From Xaviernesmea oryzae (GTDB lineage: Bacteria > Pseudomonadota > Alphaproteobacteria > Rhizobiales > Rhizobiaceae): a DNA stretch of 64,000 nt. How positions within the stretch are numbered: position 1 is the stretch's first letter; each line of letters begins with the position of its first letter. The stretch covers positions 1-64,000 of the forward strand of contig NZ_FOAM01000010.1 in NCBI RefSeq assembly GCF_900109605.1. Direction: 5' to 3'. The notes under the pieces are model-generated. The model did not search any database. It saw nothing but the letters and a program-made list of their open reading frames with translations, and was not told where the DNA came from. Positions 38,674-49,129 of the stretch are shown here, one piece after another. The translations under genes were made by a program, and so were the position numbers.

Positions 38674-38871
38674 GAAAAACCCTTTCCAGGCGCGGACCAG
38701 GCAAAGCGGCATAGGCGGCCGGTTGGAGCGCGCATCCAATCATCAGGAGACGAGGCCACGACATGGCGACAAATGCGCGCGGCCTTCTCCCTTTATGTCA
38801 AGTCTCGCCAAGCCCGCATCGCCGGCTTGGCACCCAAGCCTCTGCCCGTCACTCCCTCTGAAAAGGCCGCC

Positions 38872-39810
38872 TCACAGGAAGCGATAGCCCTCCGAGATTT
38901 CCTGGCTCAGCTGGTTGTTCTGATTGATAAAATCCTCGATATATTCGTGCAGGCCCTGATCCATCACATCCTTGATCGAATGGTGCTGGAGCGATTTCAT
39001 CGTCCGTTCGGCCGTGTCATGCGCTGCATGACGATCGCTATACTCGCGCTGGAGGTGCTGAAGATTGCCGAGGATCTGCTCATAGCAATAGGCGAGCGAG
39101 CGCGGCATGCGGTTGTTGAGGATCAGGAAGTCGGCGATATTGGCGGCCTTGTATTCCCCCTCATAGACCCACCCATAGGCGCGATGGGCCGAGACGGAGC
39201 GCAGGATCGATTCCCACTGCACATTGTCGATCGAGGAGCCGACCTGGGTGACGGCCGGCAGCAGCACGTAATATTTCACGTCGAGGATGCGCGCGGTGTT
39301 GTCGGCCCGCTCGATGAAGGTGCCCATGCGCGAAAAGTTGAAGATGTCATTGCGCAGCATCGAGCCATGGAAGGCGCCGCGGATCAGCCCGGTCTTCCGC
39401 TTGACCGCATCGATCACCTCCGGCAGGTCGGCGGGCTTCAGCCGCCGGGCCAAAAGGGCCTTCAGGTCCAGCCAGCATTCATTGGTGGCCTCCCAGGTTT
39501 CGCGCGTCAGCGCCGTGCGCACCATGCGGGCATTGTGGCGCGCCGTTTCGATGCAGGACAGCACGCTCGACGGATTGGCCTTGTCGCGCATGAGGAAGTC
39601 GATCGCTTCGCTCCAGTTCTGGCCATAGATCGACTCATAGACATCGCCGACGCCGGAGGTCTGCAGTACGCCATCCCAGAGGTCGCCATTCATATGCGAG
39701 CGGGTGAGCGACATGCGCAGGCCGGCATCGACCAGCCGGGCGCTGTTTTCCGCCCGCTCGATATAGCGGAACATCCAGTAGAGGCCGTAAGCGGTTCTGC
39801 CGAGAAGCAT
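38872..39810 (-). CDS. Alpha-E domain protein
   Basis: This 312-residue all-helical protein of the alpha-E family begins MLLGRTAYGLYWMFRYIERAENSARLVDAG, which carries the family's glutamate-rich first helix. The family pairs with circularly permuted ATP-grasp enzymes. It lies 2 bases after the ATP-grasp gene and 198 bases before the transglutaminase, on the same strand. No catalytic function is established; it may be a scaffold or a substrate-handling partner. Confidence 0.92.
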   Translation of the reverse strand: MLLGRTAYGLYWMFRYIERAENSARLVDAGLRMSLTRSHMNGDLWDGVLQTSGVGDVYESIYGQNWSEAIDFLMRDKANPSSVLSCIETARHNARMVRTALTRETWEATNECWLDLKALLARRLKPADLPEVIDAVKRKTGLIRGAFHGSMLRNDIFNFSRMGTFIERADNTARILDVKYYVLLPAVTQVGSSIDNVQWESILRSVSAHRAYGWVYEGEYKAANIADFLILNNRMPRSLAYCYEQILGNLQHLQREYSDRHAAHDTAERTMKSLQHHSIKDVMDQGLHEYIEDFINQNNQLSQEISEGYRFL

Positions 39811-39812
39811 GA

Positions 39813-41231
39813 TCAGTCCTCCAGAACCCAGGTATCCTTGGTGCCGCCGCCCTGGCTGGAATTGACCACCAGCGAGCCGGCCTTCAGCGCCACGCGGGTG
39901 AGCCCGCCGGGGATGATCTGCACCTTGTCGGACACCAGCACATAGGGCCTGAGATCCACGTGGCGCGGCGCGATGCCCTTGTTGACGAGGATCGGCACGG
40001 TGGAAAGCGACAGCGTCGGCTGAGCGATGTAATTGCCGGGCCGCGCCTTCAGCTTTTCCGCAAACAGCGCGCGCTCCTTGCGCGTCGCCGTCGGGCCGAC
40101 CAGCATGCCATAGCCGCCGGAGCCGTGAACCTCCTTGATCACGAGGTCTGCCAGGTTCTCCAGCACATATTTCAGACTGTCTGGCTCCGAACAGCGCCAG
40201 GTCGGCACGTTTTCCAGCAGCGCCTTTCGGCCGGTGTAGAATTCTACGATCTCCGGCATATAGGAATAGATCGCCTTGTCGTCGCAGATGCCGGTGCCGG
40301 GCGCATTGGCGATGGTGATGTTGCCGGCGCGGTAGACATCCATGATGCCGGGCACGCCGAGCACCGATTCCGGCTTGAAGGTGAGGGGGTCCAGATAATC
40401 GTCGTCGACGCGGCGATAGAGCACGTCGATCTGGGCATAGCCGCGCGTCGTGCGCATCTTCACCCGGCCGTCAATGACGCGCAGATCCGAGCCCTCGACC
40501 AGCTCGACACCCATCTGGTCGGCCAGGAAGGCATGTTCGTAATAGGCGGAATTGTAGATGCCGGGCGTGAGGATGGCGATGCGCGGCTTGCCCTGACAGC
40601 CTGGAGGGGCCAGCGAGGCCAGACTCTGGCGCAGAAGATAGGGATAGTTCTCCACCGGCTGCACCCGGTTCTCATGGAAGAGATCCGGGAACATCTGCAT
40701 CATCGTTTCACGGTTTTCCAGCATGTAGCTGACGCCCGAGGGGGTGCGGGCATTGTCTTCCAGCACATAGAACTGGTCTTCCGCCGTGCGCACGATGTCG
40801 GTGCCGACGATATGGGTGTAGACCCCACCGGGTGGGCGCATGCCGATCATCTGCGGCAGGAAGGCGTCGTTGCGCTCGATCAGCTCGCGCGGGATGCGGC
40901 CGGCCTTGATGATTTCCTGCTTGTGGTAGATGTCGTCGAGGAAGGCGTTAAGCGCGATGACCCGCTGCTCGATGCCCTGGGCGAGGCGGCGCCATTCGCT
41001 GGCGGAGATGATCCGGGGGATGAGATCGAAGGGGATCAGCTTTTCCGAGGAATCGGCATGGCCGTAGACGGCGAAGGTGATGCCCGTCTTGCGAAAGATG
41101 TTCTCCGCCTCTTTCGACTTGGCGATCAGGCGGCTTCTGTCCTGGCTTTCAAACCAGCTGTTGTAGGTCTTGTATGGCGGACGCGGCTCGTTGTCCGCCG
41201 TCATCATTTCGTCAAAGGCCAATGGCGCCAT
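39813..41231 (-). CDS. Circularly permuted ATP-grasp type 2 protein
   Basis: This protein of about 472 residues belongs to the circularly permuted ATP-grasp family (DUF404/DUF407 layout): TYNSWFESQDRSRLI, GITFAVYG, DLIPRIISASEWRRLAQGIEQR, YVLEDNARTPSGVSYMLENR and VIKEVHGSGGYGMLVG, which is the ATP-grasp glycine-rich loop. It probably makes carboxylate-amine bonds. The start at 41231 (MAPLAFDEMM) is chosen because the longer frame's first 41 residues look non-coding. It is the first gene of a three-gene operon. Confidence 0.9.
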   Translation of the reverse strand: MAPLAFDEMMTADNEPRPPYKTYNSWFESQDRSRLIAKSKEAENIFRKTGITFAVYGHADSSEKLIPFDLIPRIISASEWRRLAQGIEQRVIALNAFLDDIYHKQEIIKAGRIPRELIERNDAFLPQMIGMRPPGGVYTHIVGTDIVRTAEDQFYVLEDNARTPSGVSYMLENRETMMQMFPDLFHENRVQPVENYPYLLRQSLASLAPPGCQGKPRIAILTPGIYNSAYYEHAFLADQMGVELVEGSDLRVIDGRVKMRTTRGYAQIDVLYRRVDDDYLDPLTFKPESVLGVPGIMDVYRAGNITIANAPGTGICDDKAIYSYMPEIVEFYTGRKALLENVPTWRCSEPDSLKYVLENLADLVIKEVHGSGGYGMLVGPTATRKERALFAEKLKARPGNYIAQPTLSLSTVPILVNKGIAPRHVDLRPYVLVSDKVQIIPGGLTRVALKAGSLVVNSSQGGGTKDTWVLED

Positions 41232-41831
41232 CCCCTTGTTGTCTTCGCCAGCCCGTCTTTCATGCGAGGATGCGGATATTCCTCCCGCTTTCCCTCGGAT
41301 GAGGCGCCTGTCCGCTCGGATTTCTCGCTCGATTCCCTGCAGCCAGGCGGACAACAGAAAGGTTGTGCCAGCCAGCGCAAGAGGAAAAACCGGGGCGGAT
41401 TATCGAAACGCCATTGTTTCGACAGGTCCTGACATGAACCATTTGAGTACAACATCTGCTGCAATGCAAGAAGCTTAAGCCTCTTCAATCGAAAGAAAAA
41501 AGAGCAAAGGAATCAAGGCCCGCCTGTGGAAAACCCGTAAAACGTCTAAAACAGCCAAATCTGCAACCGGCATGTGTCGCCAGCGCTTTTCGCGCTCTTT
41601 TCAGGCGGCGGCGTTGAAAGGCCTTGAGGTTGAGCCTCAAGGAAATTGTTTTGACGCCATCCCGCGCCAGGCGCTAAAGCGACGCGTCATGTCCGGGAGT
41701 TTCCCCGCCTTTCACGTCTTTGTCCGAATGTTTGCCGTGATCGCCAGATGGCTTCGCAGTCCTGTGCCACGCCGTGGCTGTTGCGCGTTGTGCCCGCTCT
41801 GTCCATCGCCTCTTCGAGAGAGGGTCCTGCC
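41232..41831. other. Intergenic region between ATP-grasp and EamA genes
   Basis: These 600 bases separate divergent genes, so both promoters should lie here. Short A-rich words occur near 41490-41520. I see no convincing promoter pair, operator palindrome, RNA gene or coding frame; the open frames crossing it are poor in recognisable protein sequence. Confidence 0.4.
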
Positions 41832-42737
41832 TTGCTGCTTGCGCGTTTTTCGCCCGTGCTCTTCGTGGCGCTCTGGTCGACCGGCTGGGTCATGGCGAAA
41901 TATGCGGATCTCTATGCCGACCCGCTGACCTTTCTGATCCTGCGTTACGGGTTGGCGGCCTTGATCTTTGCCGGGCTCTGCCTGGTGATGAAGGTGCCAC
42001 CCCTGAACACCGGCAAGGCACGGGCGCATGCGGTGGTCTCCGGCATGTTCCTGCATGGCTTCTATCTCGGCGCGGTCTGGTGGGCGATCGGGCAGGGCGT
42101 GCCGGCGGCGATCTCCGGCATTATCGCCGGCCTGCAGCCGCTGATGACCGCCATCGCCGCGCCGGCCATGACCGGCGAGCGCCTGAGCGGCCTGCAGCGG
42201 CTTGGCCTTCTCTTCGGCTTCTGCGGCATTGCGCTGGCGGTCTTGCCGAAAGCCATGGCCAGCGGGGCGATGGCGGATGCGGCGATCCCCGCTTTTCCCG
42301 TCGCCATCAACATCATCGGCATGGCGTCCGCCACCTTCGGCACGCTCTACCAGAAGCGTTTTCTGCAGGAGGGCGATCTGCGCCAGATCGCGCTTCTCCA
42401 ATATATCGGCGCGCTGATCGTCACGATCCCGGCCGCCCTGGCGCTTGAAAATCTGCGCGTCGTCTGGCGGTTGGAGCTGTTCGCCGCGCTCGGCTGGGCG
42501 GTGCTCGGCCTTTCGGTCGGCGCCATCGGCCTGCTCCTCTATCTCATCCGCCGCGGCCAGGTCTCGCGCGCGGCCTCGCTGATCTATCTCGTCCCGCCGC
42601 TCGCCGCAGCCGAAGCCTGGGCGATGTTCGGCGAGCCGCTGACCGCGCCGATGATCGCCGGAACGGTGATCGCGGTGGCCGGCGTCTATCTGACCAACCG
42701 CAAGGGGCGTGAGGCGGTCGCAGCTTCAGCGTCCTGA
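41832..42737 (+). CDS. EamA/DMT-family inner-membrane transporter
   Basis: This protein of about 301 residues has ten membrane segments in two EamA repeats (SPVLFVALWSTGWVMAKY, DPLTFLILRYG, LIYLVPPLAAAEAWAMFGEPLT). It resembles drug/metabolite exporters such as RhtA or YdcZ-like amino-acid exporters. I prefer the TTG at 41832, preceded by GAGAGAGGG; the ATG at 41748 lacks a ribosome site and would add 28 residues with no membrane character. The substrate cannot be predicted. Confidence 0.82.
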   Translation: MLLARFSPVLFVALWSTGWVMAKYADLYADPLTFLILRYGLAALIFAGLCLVMKVPPLNTGKARAHAVVSGMFLHGFYLGAVWWAIGQGVPAAISGIIAGLQPLMTAIAAPAMTGERLSGLQRLGLLFGFCGIALAVLPKAMASGAMADAAIPAFPVAINIIGMASATFGTLYQKRFLQEGDLRQIALLQYIGALIVTIPAALALENLRVVWRLELFAALGWAVLGLSVGAIGLLLYLIRRGQVSRAASLIYLVPPLAAAEAWAMFGEPLTAPMIAGTVIAVAGVYLTNRKGREAVAASAS

Positions 42738-42747
42738 GCGGGCCGGC

Positions 42748-43071
42748 TCACGCCTGCTTCTGCGCCCGGTAGCAGCGCAGAAGCTCCTCGACATCGATAC
42801 CGTCGATCGTCATGCCCGCAAGATTGCAGTCGCTGATGCTCAAGCCGGACAGGTTGGCGTCACGGATGCGCGTGCCGGCAAAGTTCGCATTGGCCACGTC
42901 CCAACCGGAAAGGTTGACGTCGTGAAGGTGCGCGCCGGCGAAATTGATGTCCTGAAACCTCGCGCCGGCCAAAGTGCATTTCTGGAAGGTCGAGCCACCG
43001 AGATTGGCGTTATATGCGTCGAGCCGTTCGGTCACATCATGCAGCTTCATGCGCTTGGTCTCCGAAATCAT
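42748..43071 (-). CDS. Pentapeptide-repeat protein
   Basis: This protein of about 107 residues has repeated A(D/N)LxX units forming a short right-handed quadrilateral beta-helix: ANLGGSTFQKCTLAGARF, NFAGAHLHDVNLSG, NFAGTRIRDANLSGLSI, CNLAGMTIDG. The C-terminal helix VEELLRCYRAQ is common in these proteins. The start is at MISETKRMKLHD (43071) or seven codons later. The function is unknown; some family members mimic DNA and protect gyrase, but this one is too short to suggest that. Confidence 0.8.
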   Translation of the reverse strand: MISETKRMKLHDVTERLDAYNANLGGSTFQKCTLAGARFQDINFAGAHLHDVNLSGWDVANANFAGTRIRDANLSGLSISDCNLAGMTIDGIDVEELLRCYRAQKQA

Positions 43072-43295
43072 GTGGGCGTGCAGAAGGTTTAAGCATCGGG
43101 CAGGACTTGTCAAATATGAGACATTTCTCATAGTCATGTAAGTGCTATAGGTTGGCCGTCTGCACAGAAGACGCGACACGCTTCTTCAGTCGAAGTGGTA
43201 AACGGCTTGGAAGCGCTGGCTCCTGTTGCGACATCTAAGCTTTGACCAGATTGCCGCTGTGTCGGTTCAACACTTTTCTCACCCGAAAACGCCAA

Positions 43296-43319
43296 ACGGC
43301 CGGGCTTTCGCCCGGCCGT
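43296..43319 (-). terminator. Stem-loop upstream of the pentapeptide-repeat gene, just after the helicase gene
   Basis: ACGGCCGGGC (43296-43305) pairs perfectly with GCCCGGCCGT (43310-43319) around TTTC. Read on the minus strand it lies 45 bases past the helicase stop and is followed by TTGGCGTTTTC, a moderate U-tract. Confidence 0.75.
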
Positions 43320-43363
43320 CTGCATCTCATTGATCGCTCGCTCGCGGCTTATGCCGCCGCTGA

Positions 43364-44854
<1,491 letters not shown>

Positions 44855-45148
44855 ACTAGTACCTTTCGGGGGCGCCAGGACACGTGGACGCCCCGCCTCT
44901 TTGCTTAGAAAGAGCGGCGGCGAACGGATCTGGCGTCAAGAACCCCGCGTGACATGGGAACTTGTGGGTTGAAGATTGATGCGATGTGCGCTGGCAGGCC
45001 GGGCAACCGGCCTATGAGAAATCCATAAACTGCGCAGACCCCCTCATGCAGATCTTTCTGGCTGCAAGCACGCTCACGCGGACGGCCGGAGGGGACGCAA
45101 GGGCTCATGTCGGCCTTTTGCAGCCGAAAGTCAAGGCCTTGCTGAGCG

Positions 45149-45946
45149 TCAACCGGCGGTCTTGGCGGTCTCGGCGCGTTGGCCGCAGAGCATCTCTCGC
45201 TTGCCGGCAAAGCCCGGCCGACGCTCCACCTGAAAGCCGGCGGCGATGAGATTGCGGCGCACGAAGCCGGCGGCCGCATAGGTGGCGAACCGGCCGCCCT
45301 CGCGCGTATGGGCATAGACCTGGGCCATCAGTTCGGCCGACCACATGTCGCCATTGCGCGACGGGGCGAAGCCGTCGAGATACCAGGCGTCGAAGAGGGC
45401 GGTTTCCGCCGCAAGCCGTTCGAGCGCGACACCGCAGACGACCGTGAGCCGCATGTCCGGGGCAAGGTCGAGCACCATTTTTCCCGCCGGCGCATCAGGC
45501 CAATGGGACAGCAGGCAAAGCCGCTCGGCCTCAAGCTCCGGCCAGCGGGCCAGTGCGCGCTCGATCGCCGCGCGCGGCATGGGGAAGCGCTCGAAAGAGG
45601 TGAAGGCGAGGCGGGCGCCCGGCGGCGCGGACAGCTTCCATTGCCGCCAGGTCTCCATGGCGTTGAGCCCGGTACCGAAGCCGAGCTCGCCGATCGAAAA
45701 ACACGCGTCCGCGTCAAGTGCCGCCAAGCGCTGCGGCAGCGCGTTTCCGCTCAGGAAGACATGGCCGCATTCCAGCCGCCCATCGTCCCGGCAGTAGAAG
45801 TGGTCCGAAAACTCCCGGGAATAGGGCATGTCGCCGTCGAACCAGTCCAGTGTTTGCTGGGCGGCCGTTTGCTCGTTCGGCGTCTGCGCAAGGATGGCCG
45901 CTCCGGCCGCCTCGTCGGGATGCTCCGGGCGCTGGATCATCGCCAT
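45149..45946 (-). CDS. mnmD: tRNA U34 5-methylaminomethyl-2-thiouridine methyltransferase, standalone MnmD
   Basis: This SAM-dependent methyltransferase of about 265 residues belongs to the DUF752 (MnmC N-domain) family. It methylates the aminomethyl group on U34 of some tRNAs. Motifs include LDWFDGDMPYSREFSDHFY, SIGELGFGTGLNAMETW (SAM-binding), YLDGFAPSRNGDMWSAELM and the C-terminal GRFATYAAAGFVRRNLIAAGF. In enterics this domain is fused to an FAD oxidoreductase; here it is separate. The start is at MAMIQRPEH (45946). Its likely partner is the divergent FAD protein at 46328. Confidence 0.9.
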   Translation of the reverse strand: MAMIQRPEHPDEAAGAAILAQTPNEQTAAQQTLDWFDGDMPYSREFSDHFYCRDDGRLECGHVFLSGNALPQRLAALDADACFSIGELGFGTGLNAMETWRQWKLSAPPGARLAFTSFERFPMPRAAIERALARWPELEAERLCLLSHWPDAPAGKMVLDLAPDMRLTVVCGVALERLAAETALFDAWYLDGFAPSRNGDMWSAELMAQVYAHTREGGRFATYAAAGFVRRNLIAAGFQVERRPGFAGKREMLCGQRAETAKTAG

Positions 45947-46327
45947 AGTCTCCTGTGCTGCCGGCAGCCCTGACGGGATTTGCCGATGCGGACAATCATC
46001 GCCATCGCGCTTCCATTCCGCGCCATCCAATGCCGTTCAAGCGCCTGTCCTTACGACCATTCCGTCTGGACGGACAGCCATAACGCCCGCATCGGGCAAG
46101 GCCAAGAGGACTGTTTGCCTGCCGGATCTTACGCAAATCATTTGCCCCGCCATCCTATCTGGTGGACAAGCACACGGTGGCGCTGCGGCCAGTTCTAGCA
46201 AGGCGCGCTACCGGCGGCTCGACCTATGGCGAACGATCACGTCACAGTCCCGATCCGCTTCATTCGATGTGTCAACCGCTTCTGCGGCTGATTCAAGACA
46301 GGCGCCTAACTGTCGGAAAGATTTGTC
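45947..46327. other. Intergenic region between mnmD and the FAD oxidoreductase gene
   Basis: This 381-base divergent gap must hold both promoters. Short frames cross it, but none resembles a known protein and no RNA gene or strong hairpin is visible. Confidence 0.4.
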
Positions 46328-47509
46328 ATGCCTGCTGTTTCCTCGATCCCTATTCCCGCGCTGCATCGCGCCGATGTGCTGGTCATCGGCGGCGGGGTAA
46401 TGGGCTTATGGGCAGGGGTCATGGCTTTGCGGGCGGGCTTGAGCGTCTGCCTTATCGAAGCCAGCCGGATTGGTGCGGGGGCAAGTGGCGGCCTGCTCGG
46501 GGCACTGATGCCGCATATGCCGGACCGCTGGAACGAGAAGAAGGCGCTGCAGCGCGAGGCACTTGTCAGTCTGGAGAGTGAGATCGCCCGCATCGAGGCC
46601 GAGACAGGCCTGTCCTGCTTCTATCGCCGCTGCGGGCGCATCATGCCGCTCCTGCGCCCGCAACATGTCGAGCGTGCCTTGCGCCATGGCGAGGATGCGG
46701 CGCAAAACTGGCCGGTCGGGCATGTATGGCGGTTCGAGGCTCAGCCCGGCATTGAGGGCTGGCCTGATCGTGCCGGCGCGCCGGCGGGCATTGTGGTGGA
46801 GACGCTGACCGCCCGTTTGTCTCCACGTGCTTTGCTCGGCGCCTTGGATGCGCGTCTTCGCGCCGATCCGCATTGCCGCGTGATCGAGGACGATCCCGTC
46901 CGGTCGTTGGATGCGCAAGAGGGCAGCGCTCTCTCTGCCTCCGGCCTGCGCCTCGGCTTTTCAGCCTGCATCGTTGCTGCCGGTGTCGAAAGTTTCCCTT
47001 TTCTTGCCGAGGGGCTTCCAAGCAGCGCGCCCCCGCTCGGACAGAAGGTCAAGGGCCAAGCGGCGCTTCTCGACGCGCGGATCGATCCGGCGCTACCGAT
47101 CCTGTTCGCCGATGGACTGTATGTGGTCGCCCATGAGAATGGACAGGTGGCGATCGGCAGCACCAGCGAGGAGCAATTCGCCGATCCTGCCTCGACCGAT
47201 GAGCAGCTCGATGCGCTAATCGCCCGCGCGGTGGCTCTGGCGCCCGGGCTGGCAGGCGCGCCGGTGATCGAGCGTTGGGCAGGATTGCGGCCGAAGGCGA
47301 TCGGGCGCGAGCCGATGGTGGGGCGGCATCCAGATCTGCCGCGTCTGTTCGCCTTGACCGGCGGCTTCAAAATCTCCTTCGGCATCGCCCATCATATGGC
47401 AGAGGCCGTGGTGGGCGAGATCCTGGGCAGGCCGATGACCTTGCCACAGCCCTTCCTGCTGGCAACCCATATGTCGCTCGCCCGAACCGGTGGCAAAACC
47501 CGGGCATGA
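46328..47509 (+). CDS. FAD-dependent oxidoreductase (DAO family), likely split MnmC oxidase
   Basis: This 393-residue D-amino-acid-oxidase-fold flavoprotein has a dinucleotide-binding N-terminus (RADVLVIGGGVMGLWAGVMAL), the ATG-like SGGLLGALMPHMP active-site region and a C-terminal FAD contact LFALTGGFKISFGIAHHMAE. It is divergent from mnmD. In fused MnmC the C-terminal domain of this fold removes the carboxymethyl group from tRNA U34 before methylation. I infer the same partnership, but glycine-oxidase or ThiO activity would look alike. ATG 46328 is the likely start. Confidence 0.8.
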   Translation: MPAVSSIPIPALHRADVLVIGGGVMGLWAGVMALRAGLSVCLIEASRIGAGASGGLLGALMPHMPDRWNEKKALQREALVSLESEIARIEAETGLSCFYRRCGRIMPLLRPQHVERALRHGEDAAQNWPVGHVWRFEAQPGIEGWPDRAGAPAGIVVETLTARLSPRALLGALDARLRADPHCRVIEDDPVRSLDAQEGSALSASGLRLGFSACIVAAGVESFPFLAEGLPSSAPPLGQKVKGQAALLDARIDPALPILFADGLYVVAHENGQVAIGSTSEEQFADPASTDEQLDALIARAVALAPGLAGAPVIERWAGLRPKAIGREPMVGRHPDLPRLFALTGGFKISFGIAHHMAEAVVGEILGRPMTLPQPFLLATHMSLARTGGKTRA

Positions 47510-47536
47510 AAAAGGCCCCGCGATTATCGCGAGGCC
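47508..47536. terminator. Terminator between convergent FAD-oxidoreductase and PRC-barrel genes
   Basis: GGCCCCGCGA (47514-47523) pairs with TCGCGAGGCC (47527-47536) with one mismatch and a TTA loop. On the minus strand it is followed by a run of T residues (A-run at 47508-47513), making a good terminator for the PRC-barrel gene; on the plus strand it may help end the FAD gene. Confidence 0.85.
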
Positions 47537-47564
47537 ATCGACAAATCGATATGCCGGCTCGGAT

Positions 47565-48026
47565 TTACATCCAGTAGGGCGGCACGCCGTAGTAGTCGTA
47601 GACGCGTCGGCCATTGGCGGCGTCCCACTGATAGTCTTCGTCACTGCGATATTTCGGCGCCTTCTCGACCTGCTCGCGGGTCAGATCGGTTCGATAGCCG
47701 CTCAGCCGTTCGTGATAGGTCAGCTTTTCCCAGGGAAGCGGGTAGTAATCGCTGCCGATGCCGAGAAATCCGCCGAAGCTCAAGACCGCATAGGCCACAC
47801 GACCGCTGCGCTTCTCCAGGATCAGGCGCTCGATCGTGCCGATATGGTCGTCATTCGCACCGTAGACGGCGGTGCCCTCGACCTTGTCGCTGGCAATCAG
47901 ATCATGCGTTTCGGTGATGGTCGCATCCTGCCGGTCTGCGCCTTCGAATTCCGCGTCCCGCGCCGTTGCATCCTTCAGTCCTGACCGACGCAGAATGGTG
48001 TCTTCAACCGTCATGACATCCTCCAT
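47565..48026 (-). CDS. PRC-barrel domain protein
   Basis: This 153-residue protein has a PRC-barrel fold in its centre: HDLIASDKVEGTAVYGANDDHIGTIERLILEKRSGRVAYAVLSFGGFLGIGSDYYPLPWEKL. The C-terminal YRTDLTREQVEKAPKYRSDEDYQWD and YYGVPPYWM are typical of rhizobial stress-related PRC-barrel proteins. It is probably soluble or membrane-associated. The ATG at 48026 or 48014 is the start. The function is unproven. Confidence 0.88.
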   Translation of the reverse strand: MEDVMTVEDTILRRSGLKDATARDAEFEGADRQDATITETHDLIASDKVEGTAVYGANDDHIGTIERLILEKRSGRVAYAVLSFGGFLGIGSDYYPLPWEKLTYHERLSGYRTDLTREQVEKAPKYRSDEDYQWDAANGRRVYDYYGVPPYWM

Positions 48027-48176
48027 ATCCAGCGCTTGCTTCTAATACAGCGCTGTCAACTCAATGAATCTGGGGATGGTTTGGTTCCATGCGCGCGCCA
48101 AGTCCGTGCCGCGTTCGTGCTCCTGTCATGCAAATCGCGTAGCGCCTTTGACAACCACCGGAGATTTCAGATCAGC

Positions 48177-48980
48177 ATGCGGTATGCTATCGGCTTCACA
48201 CCGTCCGTTTGCGACCCCTTGACCTTGGCCGCCGCCGAGTGGCTGGGCCGCAATCCCTATTCGGATGCCCTTTGCGAGCAGCCGCATGTCTCCGGCATTT
48301 CCGCGCAGGAACTGGCCTTCTACACCGCCGTGCCCCGCCGCTTCGGCTTTCACGCCATGCTGCGGCCGCTCTTCCGCCTGGGTGATGGGGTGGATGAGGC
48401 AGCCTTGTTGAACGCGCTTCTGCGGTTTACCAGCGAGAGGGCGCCTCTGGTCCTGCCCCGCCTGTCCGTGCGCCTGAGGGACCATTGCTTCATGCTGGCG
48501 CCGGCGGCGCCAAGCGAGGAGATCCGGCAGCTCACGGCCGAAGTCCTGGAATGTTTCGAGCCATACAGGGCAATGCTGACCGATGCGGAAATCGAGCGGC
48601 GCGATCCTGACCGGTTGACAGCCACGCAATTCGCCAATCTGCATCGCTGGGGCGATCCGCATGTCATGGATGAACACAGCTTTCATATGATGGTGACCGG
48701 CCCTGTGCCATTTCCATCCCAATTGCGTATCGCCACCGCGCTGCAGGCGCATTTCGAGGCCTTCTGTCTGCGGCCGCTGGAAATCTCCAGTCTCGCGCTG
48801 TTTGTCGAGGCGGGTGCCGGCGCGCCGATGCGGGTGCACTCGCAGCTGCCGATGGGGAAGCTACCGACCCACCGTGTGCGCCCCCGCACCATCGCCGCCA
48901 ATGAGGATGGGCACCGCCCTGCGCCTGTCGGCGAGGCCAAGGTGGCGCTCGCCATGCGCTCTCTAGTCCCGGCGCGCTGA
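48177..48980 (+). CDS. DUF1045 2H-phosphoesterase-like protein
   Basis: This 267-residue protein of the DUF1045 family begins MRYAIGFTPSVCDPLTLAAAEWLGRNPYS. It has two His motifs, RRFGFHAMLRP and EHSFHMMVTGP, as in 2H phosphoesterases. Family members are often found in phosphonate operons and annotated as phosphonate metabolism proteins, but no phn gene is nearby. Here it lies 149 bases upstream of puuE on the same strand, at the head of the purine genes. The start at 48177 is used because the 47 extra upstream codons look non-coding. Confidence 0.85.
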   Translation: MRYAIGFTPSVCDPLTLAAAEWLGRNPYSDALCEQPHVSGISAQELAFYTAVPRRFGFHAMLRPLFRLGDGVDEAALLNALLRFTSERAPLVLPRLSVRLRDHCFMLAPAAPSEEIRQLTAEVLECFEPYRAMLTDAEIERRDPDRLTATQFANLHRWGDPHVMDEHSFHMMVTGPVPFPSQLRIATALQAHFEAFCLRPLEISSLALFVEAGAGAPMRVHSQLPMGKLPTHRVRPRTIAANEDGHRPAPVGEAKVALAMRSLVPAR

Positions 48981-49129
48981 GAAACCTGGTGGGGCGCAGC
49001 GAAGCCTTGCGCTTGCAAGGTGCCGCCGCGCGTGTTGCCGACGCCCCGCAGCGCAGCAATTTCGTCCTCGACTTTCGCCAAGCCGCTGCTTAACCTGCCG
49101 GCAAAAAGGGCAGAAGGGGCAACAGCTTC

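Noticed and set aside
43134-43325. Minus-strand 63-residue frame between the helicase and pentapeptide-repeat genes
   Set aside because: It overlaps the terminator hairpin and has no recognisable motif or ribosome site.
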